Below are positions 21,051 to 31,535 of a stretch of DNA of 64,000 nt, in pieces. The translations under genes and the position numbers were made by a program. Position 1 is the first letter of the stretch. Each line of letters opens with the position of its first letter. The notes under the pieces were generated by a model that did no database searches, had not been told where the DNA came from, and saw only the letters and a program-made list of their open reading frames with translations. Origin of the DNA: Ctenosaura bakeri (taxonomy: Eukaryota; Chordata; Lepidosauria; Squamata; Iguanidae); assembly GCA_948474755.1 (NCBI GenBank), contig CAOLHI010000056.1, forward strand, positions 434,001 through 498,000, written 5' to 3'.

Positions 21051-21090
21051 CCTTCCTGTTACCAAAATAGAGCCCAGGTTATTAATTTTG

Positions 21091-21292
21091 GCCATTTCCG
21101 CAGTACATTATTATAGTACTATTATTTCGCATTCAACCTCCTGTGGAATTCTGGAGTTTGCAGTTTATATTGAGGCCAAAGAGCTTTCTGACTGAGAATT
21201 CTAAATGCCTCTCCCTAAACTGCAAACCCCAGAATTCTATAGGATGTTGAAAGTGGAATAATAACACCATAACAGTCTAGTGCAGAAATGGC
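21091..21292. mobile_element. Family A MITE, 202 bp
   Basis: Complete hairpin ends GCCATTTCCGCAGTAC and CTAGTGCAGAAATGGC with the asymmetric centre. No target duplication is recognisable (TTTTG versus CTAGA). Confidence 0.85.
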
Positions 21293-21475
21293 CTAGATTA
21301 GACCTGTTGAATCAATTGCTGAAGGGAAAATTTGCAGGTCTAATAATCTTATTGGTTCAAATGACTCTGTTCTAATTGGGATGAGCAATTGGATTTAGGC
21401 CTTCACTGTTGAATGGGCTTTCCTGTTTTATAGTAAAAGTAACTACTGGAGCACTGGGCTTTGTGGATGCTTGTT

Positions 21476-22095
21476 GTTAATTGCTGTTGTCAGCTTCCAC
21501 TTAGAGTGGCCCTCAGAAAGAGAAACCTCCCAGACAGCCTGTTAGCAACAGCCCTGCTCAGGTCTTGCAAAGCCAGGGCAACCGTGGCTTCCTTGAGTGA
21601 ATATTTACACTTGTACTGCGGTTTCCCTCTTTTTTTTTACTGCTTTCCACCTTACCAAGCATTATTGTCTTTCCTAATAAGTCACACTGGCCATTTCCAC
21701 ACTACACTGTTGTGGTGCTATTATTCCACTTTCACCCTCCTGTGGAATTCTGGGGTTTGTAGTTTACTGAGGTGAAAATGTTCTCTGGCTGAGAATTCTC
21801 AGTGCCTCTCCCTAAACTGCAAACCCCAGGATTCCACAGGATTTTGAAAGTGGAATAATAACATTATAACAGTCTAGTGCAGAAGTTGCCATTGTCTCAT
21901 AAAGTGTCCAAAGTACAACAGCTCCCATTTCGTCATCTTGGCTTCTAGGGAGAGGTCAGGTCTGAACTGCTTTAGGACCCATGAATTTGTCTTTTTAGCA
22001 ATCCACAGAGCTCTCATCCAGCACCACGTTTCCAATGAGTTGATTCTCTTCTTCTCCACTTTCTTCACCATCCAGCTTTTGCAACCATACTTAGA
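21476..22095 (-). mobile_element. RTE/BovB-type LINE fragment, split by MITE
   Basis: The plus-strand text 'gttgttaattgctgttgtcag', 'ctgctcaggtcttgcaaagcc', 'accttaccaagcattattgtcttt' continues after the MITE with 'tgtctcataaagtgtccaaagta' and 'gagttgattctcttcttctcc'. The minus-strand translation of the right part reads INSLETWCWMRALWI and YFGHFMRQ, the RTE/BovB C-terminal signature. No intact frame remains. Confidence 0.8.
21690..21889. mobile_element. Family A MITE, 200 bp, inside BovB
   Basis: GCCATTTCCACACTAC ... CTAGTGCAGAAGTTGC with flanks CACTG and CATTG (4 of 5). Removing it joins the LINE text on both sides. Confidence 0.88.
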
Positions 22096-22912
22096 AATCA
22101 GAAATGGCTGCTTGTGTATGCTAATAATAATTTATAGCTGAACGATCTCTTTCCGACATTAGACAAGAGTATTAATAATTTCCAATCGCTGCCTTCCAAA
22201 CACCAAAATTAAATTAGGTATTGTCTAAAATAACAATGCCGCCCGTTTGCTTTAAATGAATTTAGTGTCATTTCATTGTTTGGTGTGCACTGGGTTGGAA
22301 TGTGGCTGTGTCAAGCAGTGTCAATATCTGCCATATTAATTTTGTTGAAGCAGTAGATAGAGTTACACGGACCGTTTCCCAGTGTGTTTGCCTTATATTT
22401 TTTTGCGGAAAATTGGTCTTAGCTTTGAGTCAGGCGAAGTGATGCTCGCTTCACAAAGAGTGGTGCGGTGGAAGAAGGGGCGAGGGGCCGCGGCTGAATC
22501 AATCCAACAACTCAATAACCGGTCAACCTCAATCAGCGGTGGATTCACCCTTAAGGAACGCAAGCCATCGAAAGGGGCCATGTCAACACAGCCGAATTGA
22601 GCATCAAGAGGTTGCAAGTGATACCCAGGGAAAGATCCGTTGTGTTGTTGGTAAGCAAATGAAAAAGAAATTAATACAATTTGGCACAGCTCATATTGCC
22701 ACACGTGGAGCTGTGCTGCACTGAGCCCCTTACCACCCCCTGAACTTACTGTTTTGCAATTATTTATTTATTAGAATTTATTTATTTGACTTTTTCTGCC
22801 TGTACCCTAATTCAGGGTAGTGTTTTCTGGATTAATTTGATTTGGAACGTAAAATAATCGCTCCTTGTCTGTGGGGAGAAACGTTTCAAGACACACTGTG
22901 GATTCCTGAAAC
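22096..22912. other. Repeat-poor block, candidate conserved non-coding DNA
   Basis: Most of 22140-22380 is AT-rich with homeodomain-like TTAAT/ATTTA words, and 22420-22560 has CpGs without matching any family in this window. A 103-aa minus-strand frame (22393-22704) has no recognisable domain. Regulatory function is only a suggestion. Confidence 0.35.
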
Positions 22913-22916
22913 CGAG

Positions 22917-23299
22917 GTTGTTTCTGCCCTACCCTGTCATAGGCCATTTCCGCACGGCACTCTTATAGCACGATTATTTCACTTTCAACCTCCTATGGAA
23001 TCCTGGGGTTTGCAGTTCCAGGAGGGGCCAGCTGGCCCCTCCCAAAACTGCAAATCCCAGGATTCCATAGGAGGTTGAAAGTGGAATAATCATGCTATAA
23101 GAGTGCTGTGTGGAAATGGCCATAGTGCTCTTATTCCACTTTCAACCTCCTATGGAATCCTGGGGTTTGCAGTCTAGAGAGGGGCATTTAGAATTCTCAG
23201 CCAGAGAGCTCTTTGGCCTCAACAGACTACAAACCCCAGAATTCCACAGGATGTTGAAAGTGGAATAATAGCACTATAACAGTGTAGGGCAGAAATGGC
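22917..23299. mobile_element. Older family A MITE, split by a younger one
   Basis: The left remnant (22917-22942) reads like the family left end with substitutions (ttctgccctaccctgtcatag). It continues after the inner element at 23126 with 'tgctcttattccactttcaacc' and ends AGGGCAGAAATGGC at 23299. Outer flanks CCGAG (22912-22916) and CCAAG (23300-23304) agree at 4 of 5. Confidence 0.8.
22943..23120. mobile_element. Family A MITE, 178 bp palindromic type, nested
   Basis: The fully palindromic subtype, meeting at 'aggggccagctggcccct'. Exact CATAG flanks (22938-22942, 23121-23125). The target is the 'tatag' word of the older MITE, mutated to 'catag' before insertion. Confidence 0.93.
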
Positions 23300-23625
23300 C
23301 CAAGGATAGTACCGAACCCTATAATTTATAGGGAAGAGAGCTATTTCTGGTGATATCAGAGCAGTTTCCTGTGGTAGTGGGGTGGCAGAGGGATGGTTGA
23401 ATTGGGGGGCAGGCAGGGAGGGAGGGAGGCTGGCAAGTTGTGGGTAGAAGGACCCAGAGCAGGCTGTGTAGGTGCAGTCGCCTAGACGCTGGTATTTTCC
23501 ATTTAATATTTTCAGGATGTGGATAACTGAAACCGTGGAAAGTGAGAGTGCAGATAGGGGATAGGATAACTATATTCATTCTCTAGAGGCTTAATAATTC
23601 CTTTTGCAAAAGTAAGTAGTCATGG

Positions 23626-23771
23626 GCCGTTTCCACACTAGCCTGTTATAGCGCCATGATTCCACTTTCAACATCCTCTGGAATCCTGGGGTTTGCAGTT
23701 TCGGGAGGGGCCGGGTGGATGGATGTTGAAAGTGGAATCATGGCGCTATAACAGGCTAGTGCAGAAATGGC
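23626..23771. mobile_element. Family A MITE, 146 bp, centre deleted
   Basis: GCCGTTTCCACACTAGCC ... GGCTAGTGCAGAAATGGC with exact CATGG flanks (23621-23625, 23772-23776). The right inner arm was lost around 'gggccgggtgga'. Confidence 0.92.
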
Positions 23772-23899
23772 CATGGTTACAGTTATAAGGTCCCAAAATA
23801 CTCCTTAGTTGCAGTTTTTGAAATGCAATTCTTTACTCACCTGTTTCTCAAAGTAATGACATTGACTATTTTCCAGTTACTTTTAAGCAACATATAAAT

Positions 23900-23972
23900 G
23901 CTCAGCTAGTTCAGCTGGTAGAGCTTGGGACTCTTAACCCCAGGGTCATGGGTTCAAGCCTCATGTTGGGCA
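23900..23972 (+). tRNA. tRNA-Lys(CUU)-like gene or pseudogene
   Basis: 73 nt that fold as a tRNA. The acceptor stem GCUCAGC pairs with GUUGGGC using two G-U wobbles. The D stem GUUC/GAGC is paired. The anticodon loop CUCUUAA gives CUU (Lys). The T stem AUGGG/CUCAU is paired. There is one A-C mismatch in the anticodon stem (UGGGA/CCCCA). The box B equivalent is GGTTCAAGCC, and box A is TAGTTCAGCTGG with one departure from consensus. A T5 run at 23979-23983 could terminate Pol III. Several substitutions relative to the usual vertebrate tRNA-Lys suggest a diverged gene or pseudogene. Confidence 0.65.
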
Positions 23973-23978
23973 GATGAC

Positions 23979-23983
23979 TTTTT
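23979..23983 (+). terminator. Possible Pol III terminator (T5)
   Basis: A run of five T's starts 7 nt after the tRNA-like sequence, at the usual distance for Pol III termination. Confidence 0.45.
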
Positions 23984-23984
23984 G

Positions 23985-24050
23985 AGAGCCAACATGGTGT
24001 AGTGGTTCAAGCATTGGGCTATGACCATGTAGACCAGGGCTTGATTTCCT
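23985..24050 (+). mobile_element. tRNA-SINE 5' head
   Basis: 'agagccaacatggtgtagtggttcaagcattggg' is the standard head of the SINE seen at 15652. It is truncated after 'ccagggcttgatttcc'. It starts almost directly after the tRNA-like sequence. Confidence 0.8.
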
Positions 24051-24255
24051 TCTGGGTCATAGCCACAGATAGAGTAGACTCATTAAATCAGTTGTGGAGT
24101 AGTGAATCCCGTTGAATCTCTGGGTCTATTCTGGCTGGGACTTAGGATCCAGGCCATTATTTTCTAATCACCAGGAACTGGTATTGTCAAGCTCTGTCTT
24201 TCTTTCATTCCATCTTTCTCACTGTTGCTTTCTCACACTTGTTCTCTTGCTCTTT

Positions 24256-24404
24256 TTTCTGGTCTGTGGAATTCTGGGGTTTGTAGTTTCCTGAGGCCAA
24301 ATGGCTCTCTGGTTGAGAATTCTCAAGGCCCCTCCCTAAACTGCAAACCCCAGGATTCCAGAGGATGTTGAAAGTAGAATAATAGCACTATAACAGAAAC
24401 AGCC
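24256..24404. mobile_element. Family A MITE, both ends degraded
   Basis: The centre and right arm are clear (ctgtggaattctggggtttg ... aatagcactataacag). The left terminus is missing and the right terminus is shortened. Confidence 0.8.
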
Positions 24405-24502
24405 TCTGTTTCTTGCTCATGCTCATACTATTTAAGAAGATCCCAGATGGCATCCTCTGTGTGACTTACACTTGTGCAAGTTGCCTTCAACATGTGGCTA
24501 CA

Positions 24503-24881
24503 CAGTCAGTCCTTCACATTTGTGGGTTTCACTTTTGCAGATTTGATTATTCATGGATTATTTGCTATCACCTCTGCTGCCTCCCTAGGCCATTTTTAAC
24601 AGGGAATGCAAGCTTCGTGAGACTGAGAAACTGTGAACGAGGCTTGTGAGTCCATATTAAAAATGGTGTAGGGCAGCAAGGGAGGTGGTAGTAAGCCCCA
24701 CCCAGCCAGTCATTTCTGCCTTGAGAAGGAATCCTGATGCCTCAAAGGAATCCACGGTGGGTTGAACATGGTGATCATACTTTTTTTTGTGTTATTTGGG
24801 AGGATCTAGAGTTATTCATGGTTTTTACACTTTCACAGGGGCCCTATGCCCCTAACCCTAGCAAATGTGGAGGGATAACTG
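24503..24881. mobile_element. Tigger-like DNA transposon (subtype 1)
   Basis: The ends are CAGTCAGTCCTTCACATTTG and the reverse complement CAAATGTGGAGGGATAACTG followed by TA. Ends of the form CAGT(C/T)GGCCCTCC with TA duplication are typical of pogo/Tigger non-autonomous elements (family knowledge). The interior matches 53350-53735. Confidence 0.7.
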
Positions 24882-24884
24882 TAC

Positions 24885-25050
24885 TTCTTTGGTCATGGAG
24901 TAATGTCCATATTCAACTGAAGGTTGAGGAAGCAGAGCTGAGTGTGCATGTGAGGTTCAGCTGCGCATTGTTTATGCAGATGCACTGTGAACATCGCAAT
25001 TGTGTATTTCACATTTGCTTGTACATTCCATTGTGCAGCACTGCAGTTCA
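24885..25050 (+). repeat. TGCA-rich repeat X, partial
   Basis: 'aatgtccatattcaactgaaggttgag' then TGTGCAT-rich sequence to 'gcactgcagttcactaag', where a family B element begins. Confidence 0.55.
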
Positions 25051-25055
25051 CTAAG

Positions 25056-25552
25056 GCCTTTTCCACACCAGGCATTTAGAACGGGGCAGTGTGTCCTCGC
25101 AGGGAGGTCATCTGCACCTTGGAGTGGACTAGGAGCGGACTACTTACCGGAGATCCGCACCTAAATCTGCTCCAAAATGACCCCAAGTAGTCCTCCAGCG
25201 TGTTTTCTAAAGACCGCGAAAAACAGGTCTTTATTTTCCTGGAAGGCGCCATTGCGTTCCTGCTTCCTTGTGCAGATTCGCAGGCTCGCACCAATGCTAG
25301 TCTGCAATCTGCGGAGGGCGGGCTTTAGGTGTGGTGAGCTTCAGCGGTCGGTCGGGACCCATGACCAAACAGAAGCCGCCATTTTGGAAGCCGGAGCAGT
25401 GCGGATCTACAGACCTCACACTGCTCCAATTCACCCTGGACCAAGGAGGAGCCCTGCAGAAGGGCTTCAGGGACAGTCCGTGTTGCTTTGGACTCCAGAA
25501 GAAGTGGTAGGTAACGGCACGAAGCGATTCCCTCGCCTTGTGTGGAAAGGGC
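25056..25552. mobile_element. Family B MITE, 497 bp
   Basis: GCCTTTTCCACACC and GTGTGGAAAGGGC at the ends. The interior shares 'ggtcgtc'-like and 'gtccgcacc'-type words with 241-340. Flanks CTAAG and CAAAAG are only partly alike. The 154-aa plus-strand frame starting at 25177 runs through it and is not a gene. Confidence 0.7.
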
Positions 25553-25559
25553 CAAAAGC

Positions 25560-26513
25560 ACAACTGTTACCCAAGACTGTAAGTGTGCAGGAAGCCCCCC
25601 CCCCTTTTGACATCCTGTTATCTGACAACTCATTCTTCTGACGCTTCCAAATTAAGGACAAGTTCTGTTAATTCAATGGGTGTTATGCTCTTTCATCAGT
25701 TCTTCTTGTCTACAGAGGCTTGCTTGGGACCACTCATGTGTGTACATTGCTGAAGTGAGCTGGGGGGGGGGGGAAGGCGCCAAGCCAGATGAGAGACTTT
25801 GCAAGCAGAATGCACCCAGTCGGCCTCAAGTGAGCCTCCCTACGTCCTCCATGCTCCCTCCAGGACAGTACATGGATTCTACTTTTCAACCAATTCCATT
25901 TTCTCACAGCGCTCTGGTCTCTAAACTGTCAGGGAAGAAAGGGAAGCCGGAAGAGTTACACTCCATCTCCTTGGTGCACAGTCTCAGCCCTCGACTTGTC
26001 TTGGGAAGTGTTTGCTTTGATAACAATTGGATGGGCGAAGGGACGGAGGCATTGATCGCACTGGACTATTTACATAATGTTTATGCAACCCAGTTCAAAG
26101 TAGAGAAGAGCAAAGCTTCTGCATCCAAGGTCACATCAGGAAAAGAGCGCCCATGTCACCTGACGGAAAGCATCATGACGGACGTGTTTTTTGCAGTGTT
26201 GATGTTTCGTTTAACAGTCAACACAGGCTTTGCCTATTAATCTTAAAGCAAACAATATGCATGCTCCACGATGACACTTCACAGATTGACTGAATTCTAT
26301 TAGGGATATTTTTTCTTTTCTTTTAACCTACAGTGACAAGCAAAAGCTCACGTGTATTGAACAGGGATGGACAACAAGGCTGTGAAAAGGAAATGGTTGT
26401 TTCATATCCTACATGATTCATATCTGACATGATTCACCGGAGAGTATAGATATCAGGGTTTTCCTTGAGATTTCCACACTGAAACCTGAGACCTATTGTA
26501 GATCCCTTGTGAT
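25560..26513. other. Repeat-poor block with a 186-aa chance ORF
   Basis: Not assignable to any repeat in this window. The open frame 25680-26240 (plus) is 186 aa, but starts with no clear context and shows no domain, signal or compositional hallmark I recognise. The region 26000-26290 has balanced composition and could be constrained non-coding DNA. Confidence 0.35.
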
Positions 26514-27250
26514 AGAATCATAGAATTATAGAGTTGGAAGAGTCCCCAAGGGCCATCCAGATCAACAATACACAATCAAAGCATTCCTGACAGATGGCTA
26601 TCTAGAATCTGTTTAAAACCTCCAAAGAAGGAGACTCTAACACACTCTCAGGCAGCATATTCCATAACTGCTCATACCATTAGGAAGTTCTTCCTAATGT
26701 TTAGGTGGAATCTCTTTTCCTGTAATCGATTGACCCTTATCCTAATCTCTGGAACAGCAGAAAACAAGCTTGCTCCATCTTCGACATGACATTCCTTCAA
26801 ATATTTAAACATAGGCCATTTCCGCACTGCAGTGTTAAAGTGCTGCTATTCCACTATCAACCTCCTATGGAATTCTGGGGTTTGTAGTTTAGGGAAGGGC
26901 ACTTTGAATTCTCAACCAAAGAGCTCTTTGGTCTCAGTAAACTACAAACCCCAGAATTCCACAGGGCATTGAAAGTGGAATAGCAGCAGTTTAACACTGT
27001 AGTGCTGAAATGGCCATAGCTATCATGTCCCCTCTTCACCTTCTCTTCTCTAGGCTAAACCTACCCAGCTCCCTAAGCCACTCCTTAGAGGGCTTCATGG
27101 TTTCCAGGCCTTCTACCATATTGGTCTCTCTCCTCTGGACACCTTTCAGCTTGTCAATATTCTTTCTGAACTCTGGTGCAGCCCAGAACTGGACATAGTA
27201 TTCCAGGTGAGGTCTGACCAAAGCAGAACAGAGTGGGACTATTACTTCCC
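26514..27250 (-). mobile_element. CR1 LINE 3' end, split by a MITE
   Basis: Minus-strand CR1 starting with the tail complement 'atagaatcatagaattatag' and continuing through 'aaatatttaaacatag', then after the MITE 'ctatcatgtcccctcttcac' to 'gactattacttcccttgagac'. Translated minus-strand pieces include [20 protein letters not shown]. The frame is broken. Confidence 0.88.
26815..27014. mobile_element. Family A MITE, 200 bp, inside CR1
   Basis: GCCATTTCCGCACTGC ... AGTGCTGAAATGGC with exact CATAG flanks (26810-26814, 27015-27019). The uninterrupted CR1 at 36303 reads 'aaacatggctatcatg' here, so the empty site is known and the duplication is certain. Confidence 0.95.
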
Positions 27251-27398
27251 TTGAGACGTCACAAGGGCCCCTGGTGATGTTACAAGAGTGGTGTAACAAG
27301 AGGTAGCCCTTGGTGATATCCTTAAGCATGACATGATAAGCATCTGGCACAGTTGCATAGAGTTGTCATTAAAATAAAAAAAATAAAAAAAACCAAAG

Positions 27399-27596
27399 GT
27401 CTTTCCACTTTCCACTGTTATAGTGCTATTATTCCACTTTCAACATCCTGTGGAATTCTATGGCTTGTAGTTTCCTGAGGCCAAAGAGCTCTCTGGCTGA
27501 GAATTCTAAAGACCCCTCCCAAAACTTCAAACCCCATAATTCCATAGGAAGTTGAAAGTGGAATAATAGCACTAGAGCACTGTAGTGTGGAAAGGC
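27399..27596. mobile_element. Family A MITE, 198 bp, worn ends
   Basis: 'tctttccactttccactg' at the left and 'tgtagtgtggaaaggc' at the right, with the asymmetric centre. Flanks CAAAG and CCCAAG are roughly alike. Confidence 0.8.
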
Positions 27597-27599
27597 CCC

Positions 27600-28338
27600 A
27601 AGTCTAATTAATGGGAAAAATATAGGGAAAACACAGATAGAGGAAATGTTCCTTTTTGTTGCTCTATTAATCTCATCTGGTACTAAAGTTCTTGACCCTT
27701 GTGCTCTCTTCCAACTCCATCCAGTCCAACCCCCTTTAGGGCTGCCTTGGGGGCTGTGGTGAGTGCAAGGGCCAGTCCTTTTGGCTGGGAACCAAAGAAC
27801 ATTTTAACTGTATCTGATGATTTGTTCTACTGTGTGTTGTATGTTGTTGTTGTATGTTGGAACCCATTAGTACAATATTAGAGAATTCTGGATATGTGTA
27901 GATATTATTTATTATTATAAAACTGATTAACCAACTGGCAGCGAGAGTGGCAGTTGTAAGAGTGAGTAGTGGTACCATCCTATTGTTTATAAGGTGTCAC
28001 TTTAGTGTGCGCAAGGTTATGCTAGACTACTTAGTTTTATAAGCCTAGAATGTACAAAATGGAAACGGTTGCATGATACCTTACCTTGGGGCTTTGCACC
28101 AGGGTGATTGCTGAAATCTACAAGTTGGGTCTTTATTTGCTTATAGGGTCAGACATTCCCCCTCCCCACTCTCATTTCCTCTGCTGTGTTGGCTGACTCT
28201 GCAGATTAATCAGAGCACCCAGTCATAAGCTTTTCTGAAGTCTGGGTTAATTATCTCCTTGGCTGTCCCCATCTGTCCAGCCTCTGTCCTACTGGCTCCT
28301 GCTTGGAGATTCTAGTGGCAGGGCAAATTTGACTGCAT
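27600..28338. other. Unclassified sequence
   Basis: No gene. It includes a short 'tgtatgttgttgttgtatgttgg' simple patch near 27838. Confidence 0.3.
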
Positions 28339-28339
28339 T

Positions 28340-28625
28340 GGTTGGAATCCTGTTGGAACCTTATCCTTCCGTAGCCCTCGTATAGAAGTAGTTGGACATT
28401 TTTTGTCCGATGCAGAACGTCTGTATTCAGTTCAAGGTTGCAGAAGTGTTGTTGTACACAAGGCACTTTTGTGCATGGTTGCACATTGTGCATGCACATT
28501 TAGTTGTGCATTTGGTTTGTGCAACATTGCAATTCACTAACCAAGGTTTGTCATGCAAGTGCCACATAACACTGAGCATCAAGTTATGCTCTGTCTCTTT
28601 GATGCAGAATTTTGGCAAGTATGTA
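28340..28625 (+). repeat. TGCA-rich repeat X, best plus-strand copy
   Basis: Order: 'ggttggaatcctgttgga', 'tagaagtagttggacattt', 'tgtccgatgcagaacgtctg', 'attcagttcaaggttgcag', TGTGCAT-rich middle, 'gtgcaacattgcaattcact', 'aagtgccacataacactgag', 'tttgatgcagaattttgg'. The same order is seen at 14630, 32870 and, reversed, at 41745, 50575 and 58500. Confidence 0.75.
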
Positions 28626-29150
28626 TTCAGTAGACACATTAAAACTTTTGTTTAAAAAAAAACCCTGGCGAAGTAACTTTTGATTTCTCCCTTAGCTCAT
28701 ACATCTATTGCCATATCATATCTCTTACCAGCAATGGCAAGAGGTGGCAAGAAAATGCTCCCAATAGGTAAAAAAAACATTATAGAGGAAGGGTAGGAAT
28801 AACACAACCTATTATTGTGGCCCCTGGGCTCATCCCAGACCCTCCATGCATTCCACCAAATGTATTGGACAAGATCTGACATCAGGATGTGTAGTTTAAA
28901 TCTCTGTACGAGAAGTTACACATTAAATGTGCTACGCACAATTAATTTTGTGTTGAATGGCAGTGTTGCACAATTGAACCAAGATAATCAATGTGCTGAA
29001 CTGAATGCACAACAAAATGTACATGCTTATCCATGTGGACTATGCAATCCACAATCCACACACCCATGCGACCTGGCACTGCAGACTCAACTCAGCTTCT
29101 GAAACCTTGAAATGAAGGCAGATCTTCTATTTTCTACAATTCCAACCACT
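28626..29150. other. Unclassified, possible repeat X remnant
   Basis: 28900-29060 has 'gttgcacaattgaacc' and 'gaactgaatgcacaac', similar to minus-strand repeat X, but without the key word. Confidence 0.3.
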
Positions 29151-29154
29151 TCTA

Positions 29155-29357
29155 TTGAGGAACTTCCATACTTGAGGAGGGTGACCAAAATGGTAAAAAG
29201 CCTGGAAGCCATGCCCTAGGGGGAATGGCTTAGGGAGCTGGGTATGTTTAGCTGGAGAAGAGAAGGTTAAGAGGGGACATGAGAGCCATGTTTAAACGTT
29301 TGAAGGGATGTCATATAGAAGATGGGCAAGCTGTTTTCTGCTGCTCTGGAGATTAGG
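29155..29357 (+). mobile_element. CR1 LINE internal fragment
   Basis: 'gagggtgaccaaaatggtaa', 'gccatgccctag', 'gagctgggtatgtttag', 'catgtttaaacgtttgaagg' and 'tctgctgctctggagatt' follow the CR1 order. A family B element then cuts it. The CR1 piece at 31655 begins about where this one stops, but whether they were one insertion is not provable. Confidence 0.8.
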
Positions 29358-29761
29358 GCCCTTTCCATACCCTACCCTTTCAAGAAGTTGTCCAGTGGGG
29401 ATCATGTCAGTGGCCCTGCCAGGAGGTGTGTGTGACAGGAACGTTCCCCTCCACACAGGCTGGCTCCCTGCGGACGGGAGCAGGATGACCACGCCTCTTC
29501 TGCAATGCAGCCGGGTACTTTCCCAGGCTGCACTGGGGTAGGAAGCGCAGCCACTGCACTTCTGCACTTTCCACAGGACAGGTAAAGTCTGGGATGGTGG
29601 TGCAATCACGTGTCATTGATGGGGGAAACCCCTCAATGATTTAATCCACAATTGCACCACCTGTAGATGGGAGAAGGATGGGACTGTGACCACATTATGT
29701 GGAAGCGCTGTTGTGGTCCCATCCCATCCGTTGTGGGATGGGAGGATGCTGCAGAAAGCGC
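29358..29761. mobile_element. Family B MITE, 404 bp
   Basis: GCCCTTTCCATACC at the left and 'gctgcagaaagcgc' at the right. It shares 'agttgtcc-gtggggatc' and 'caatgatttaa' with 8685-9017. Flanks TTAGG and CAAGG match at 3 of 5. Confidence 0.6.
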
Positions 29762-29767
29762 CAAGGA

Positions 29768-29850
29768 CAACGTCACACAGTGGGTTTCCATGGCTGGGCA
29801 AGGCTTTGAACCCTGGTCTCCGGGAGACATAATCCAGCACTTAGGTCTAA
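29768..29850 (-). mobile_element. tRNA-SINE fragment
   Basis: 'cacacagtgggtttccatgg' and 'tttgaaccctggtctccggg' are the complement of the SINE head and box B. Confidence 0.75.
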
Positions 29851-29973
29851 CAACTTATTTAGGGAGGAGCAGCCAGGATTCAAGAAAGAGTATTCTTGCC
29901 TTCATATCTGCTTTGTTTGAAATAATCTGATTACTAAATATTTGTTTCCAGGAAGAGGTCATCTTTATGATTG

Positions 29974-30476
29974 TGTCATGCCCTGTCTTGGAGACAGTGG
30001 CAGCGAGGAGGAGGATTCTGACTCCGAGGCAGAGGCATCCCCAGAAGCTGGTCCAGAGGGAGATAATACACAACAACAAGGGCCTGAGCCAGAGGAACAA
30101 ATGCAGGAAGACACAGCTGACACACCTACCTTGCAGCAGAGATGCCGTGAAAGGGAGGGCTTGCATTGCTCGGCCCATTTAAGTAGCAAGCAAGCACTGA
30201 TGAGGGAACACCTGTGGCAACAGCAGCCATAGATAAAAGAGGGCTCCAGCTGGCCTTTCCTTCCAGGGTCAGTAAGTGGTCTCTTTGGCCCTGAAACCCT
30301 GTGCTGTTGGATCTGGTTGTCTTGGAACTCTGCCTGTTTGGACTACAGTTTGAATTTGCCACTTCAGATTTGTTTGCTCTTGGCTTCCTTTCTGTTTGGA
30401 CATTCTTTGACTCTCGCCTTGTAAGTAGCAGCTGTGATTCTTGTGATTTACTGCCTGCCTTGCCACAGACATGACA
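29974..30476 (+). mobile_element. Probable solo LTR or LTR-like unit, 503 bp
   Basis: Inverted ends TGTCATG and CATGACA, a TATA-like 'agataaaagaggg' at about 30231, and a run of T-rich sequence after it, as in an LTR. The left part encodes an acidic stretch (SGSEEEDSDSEAEAS) in an open frame, but without a domain. The flanks (ATTG versus GGTT) do not match, so integration is not proven. A related minus-strand copy is at 9600-10092. Confidence 0.45.
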
Positions 30477-30509
30477 GGTTACACATTATTCTGGGAACTG
30501 TATTTTAAA

Positions 30510-30725
30510 AGAACCATAGAGTTGGAAGGGGCCACAATGGCCATCAAGTCAAACCCCTTGCCATGCATGAATTTACTAATTAAAGCACTCCTGAAAGATG
30601 CCCACCTAACCTCTATTTAAATACCTGCAAAGACAGAGAGTCCACCTGCCCCACCCAAGGCAGCCTATTCTACTCTTGAACAGCTTTTACAGTGAAGAAG
30701 TTCTTGTTTAGGTGGACTCTCCATA
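30510..30725 (-). mobile_element. CR1 LINE 3' end, old copy
   Basis: 'accatagagttggaagggg', 'ccttgccatgcatgaat', 'ctctatttaaatacctgcaaaga' and 'gaagttcttgtttaggtgga' follow the minus-strand CR1 3' order with many substitutions. Confidence 0.8.
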
Positions 30726-31084
30726 TTTGAATTATATTTTTTTATACAGCATAACTTATTGGCTGTCCTAGGTTCCATATAGGGAAAAAGTGAGGTATAA
30801 ACACAAATAGATAAATAGTAAGTGGATCATCATTTATGAAGGAGGTGTGAAGCATAGACTGAAGCAGGCTTGAGTTCCTTGACGATCCTGATGGTGTGAA
30901 CAATCGCAGTCTTAAGCACCCCAATCTCATTCCAACAAATTCAATGGGGCTGATTATGATGGTGATTGGTGTGGAAGTCCAGTGTGCTATTCCACAGTGC
31001 TTTGCAGAGTGACATAAATCTAGGCTGGGATCCTGTGAGTGTAACTAGAGGTTACACATGTGTATAGCATTTTTTAGACAAGGT
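30726..31084. other. Unclassified sequence
   Basis: No gene or assignable repeat. Confidence 0.3.
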
Positions 31085-31535
31085 AGGAGGAGCTATTAGT
31101 TACATCCAGCTTGGATTATTGTAACACGTTCTGCATGATGCTACCTTTGAAGAGTGCTTGGGAACTTCAGGTGATCTGCAGCCAGATTGCTGACTGGAAC
31201 TGGCTATAGGGAGCACCTTGTTGCAACAGCTCCACTGGTTGCTGGTCCATTTCAGGGCACAATTCAATGTGCTGGTTATATGATCTGGAAAATCCTACAT
31301 GGCTTAGGTCTGGTCTATCTAACAGATCACATCTTCATATATGAGCCTGCCTGTGTTTTGAGACCTTGTGGAGAGGCCCTTCTCTCAGTCCCACCACCAT
31401 TACAAGGACATCTGGTGGGAACATGGAAAAGGGACTTCTTTGGTGGCTTCTCCCAGGCTTTGAAACACCCTTCCTAGCGAGACTAGACTGGCACCTTACT
31501 TGCTATCCTTCTGTAGGCAGGCTATAAGCTTTTTG
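31085..31535 (+). mobile_element. L2-type LINE fragment
   Basis: Translated pieces LHWLLV-HFRAQFNVL, LHGLGLVYLTDH and 'GFSQALKHPS' match the order found in the last part of L2/CR1-group reverse transcriptase proteins (WLPV...F, LHGLGP-YL-DLL, F...A..LWN.LP). Multiple frame changes. 5'- and 3'-truncated. Confidence 0.7.

Noticed and set aside
25680..26240. 186-codon plus-strand ORF
   Set aside because: No recognisable domain, no supporting exon signals, ordinary composition; chance frames of this length are expected in 64 kb with six frames.
29942..30232. Acidic ORF (SGSEEEDSDSEAEAS...) as a chromatin-type protein exon
   Set aside because: It lies inside an LTR-like unit with TGTCATG/CATGACA ends and a related copy at 9600-10092; repetitive, no splice context.
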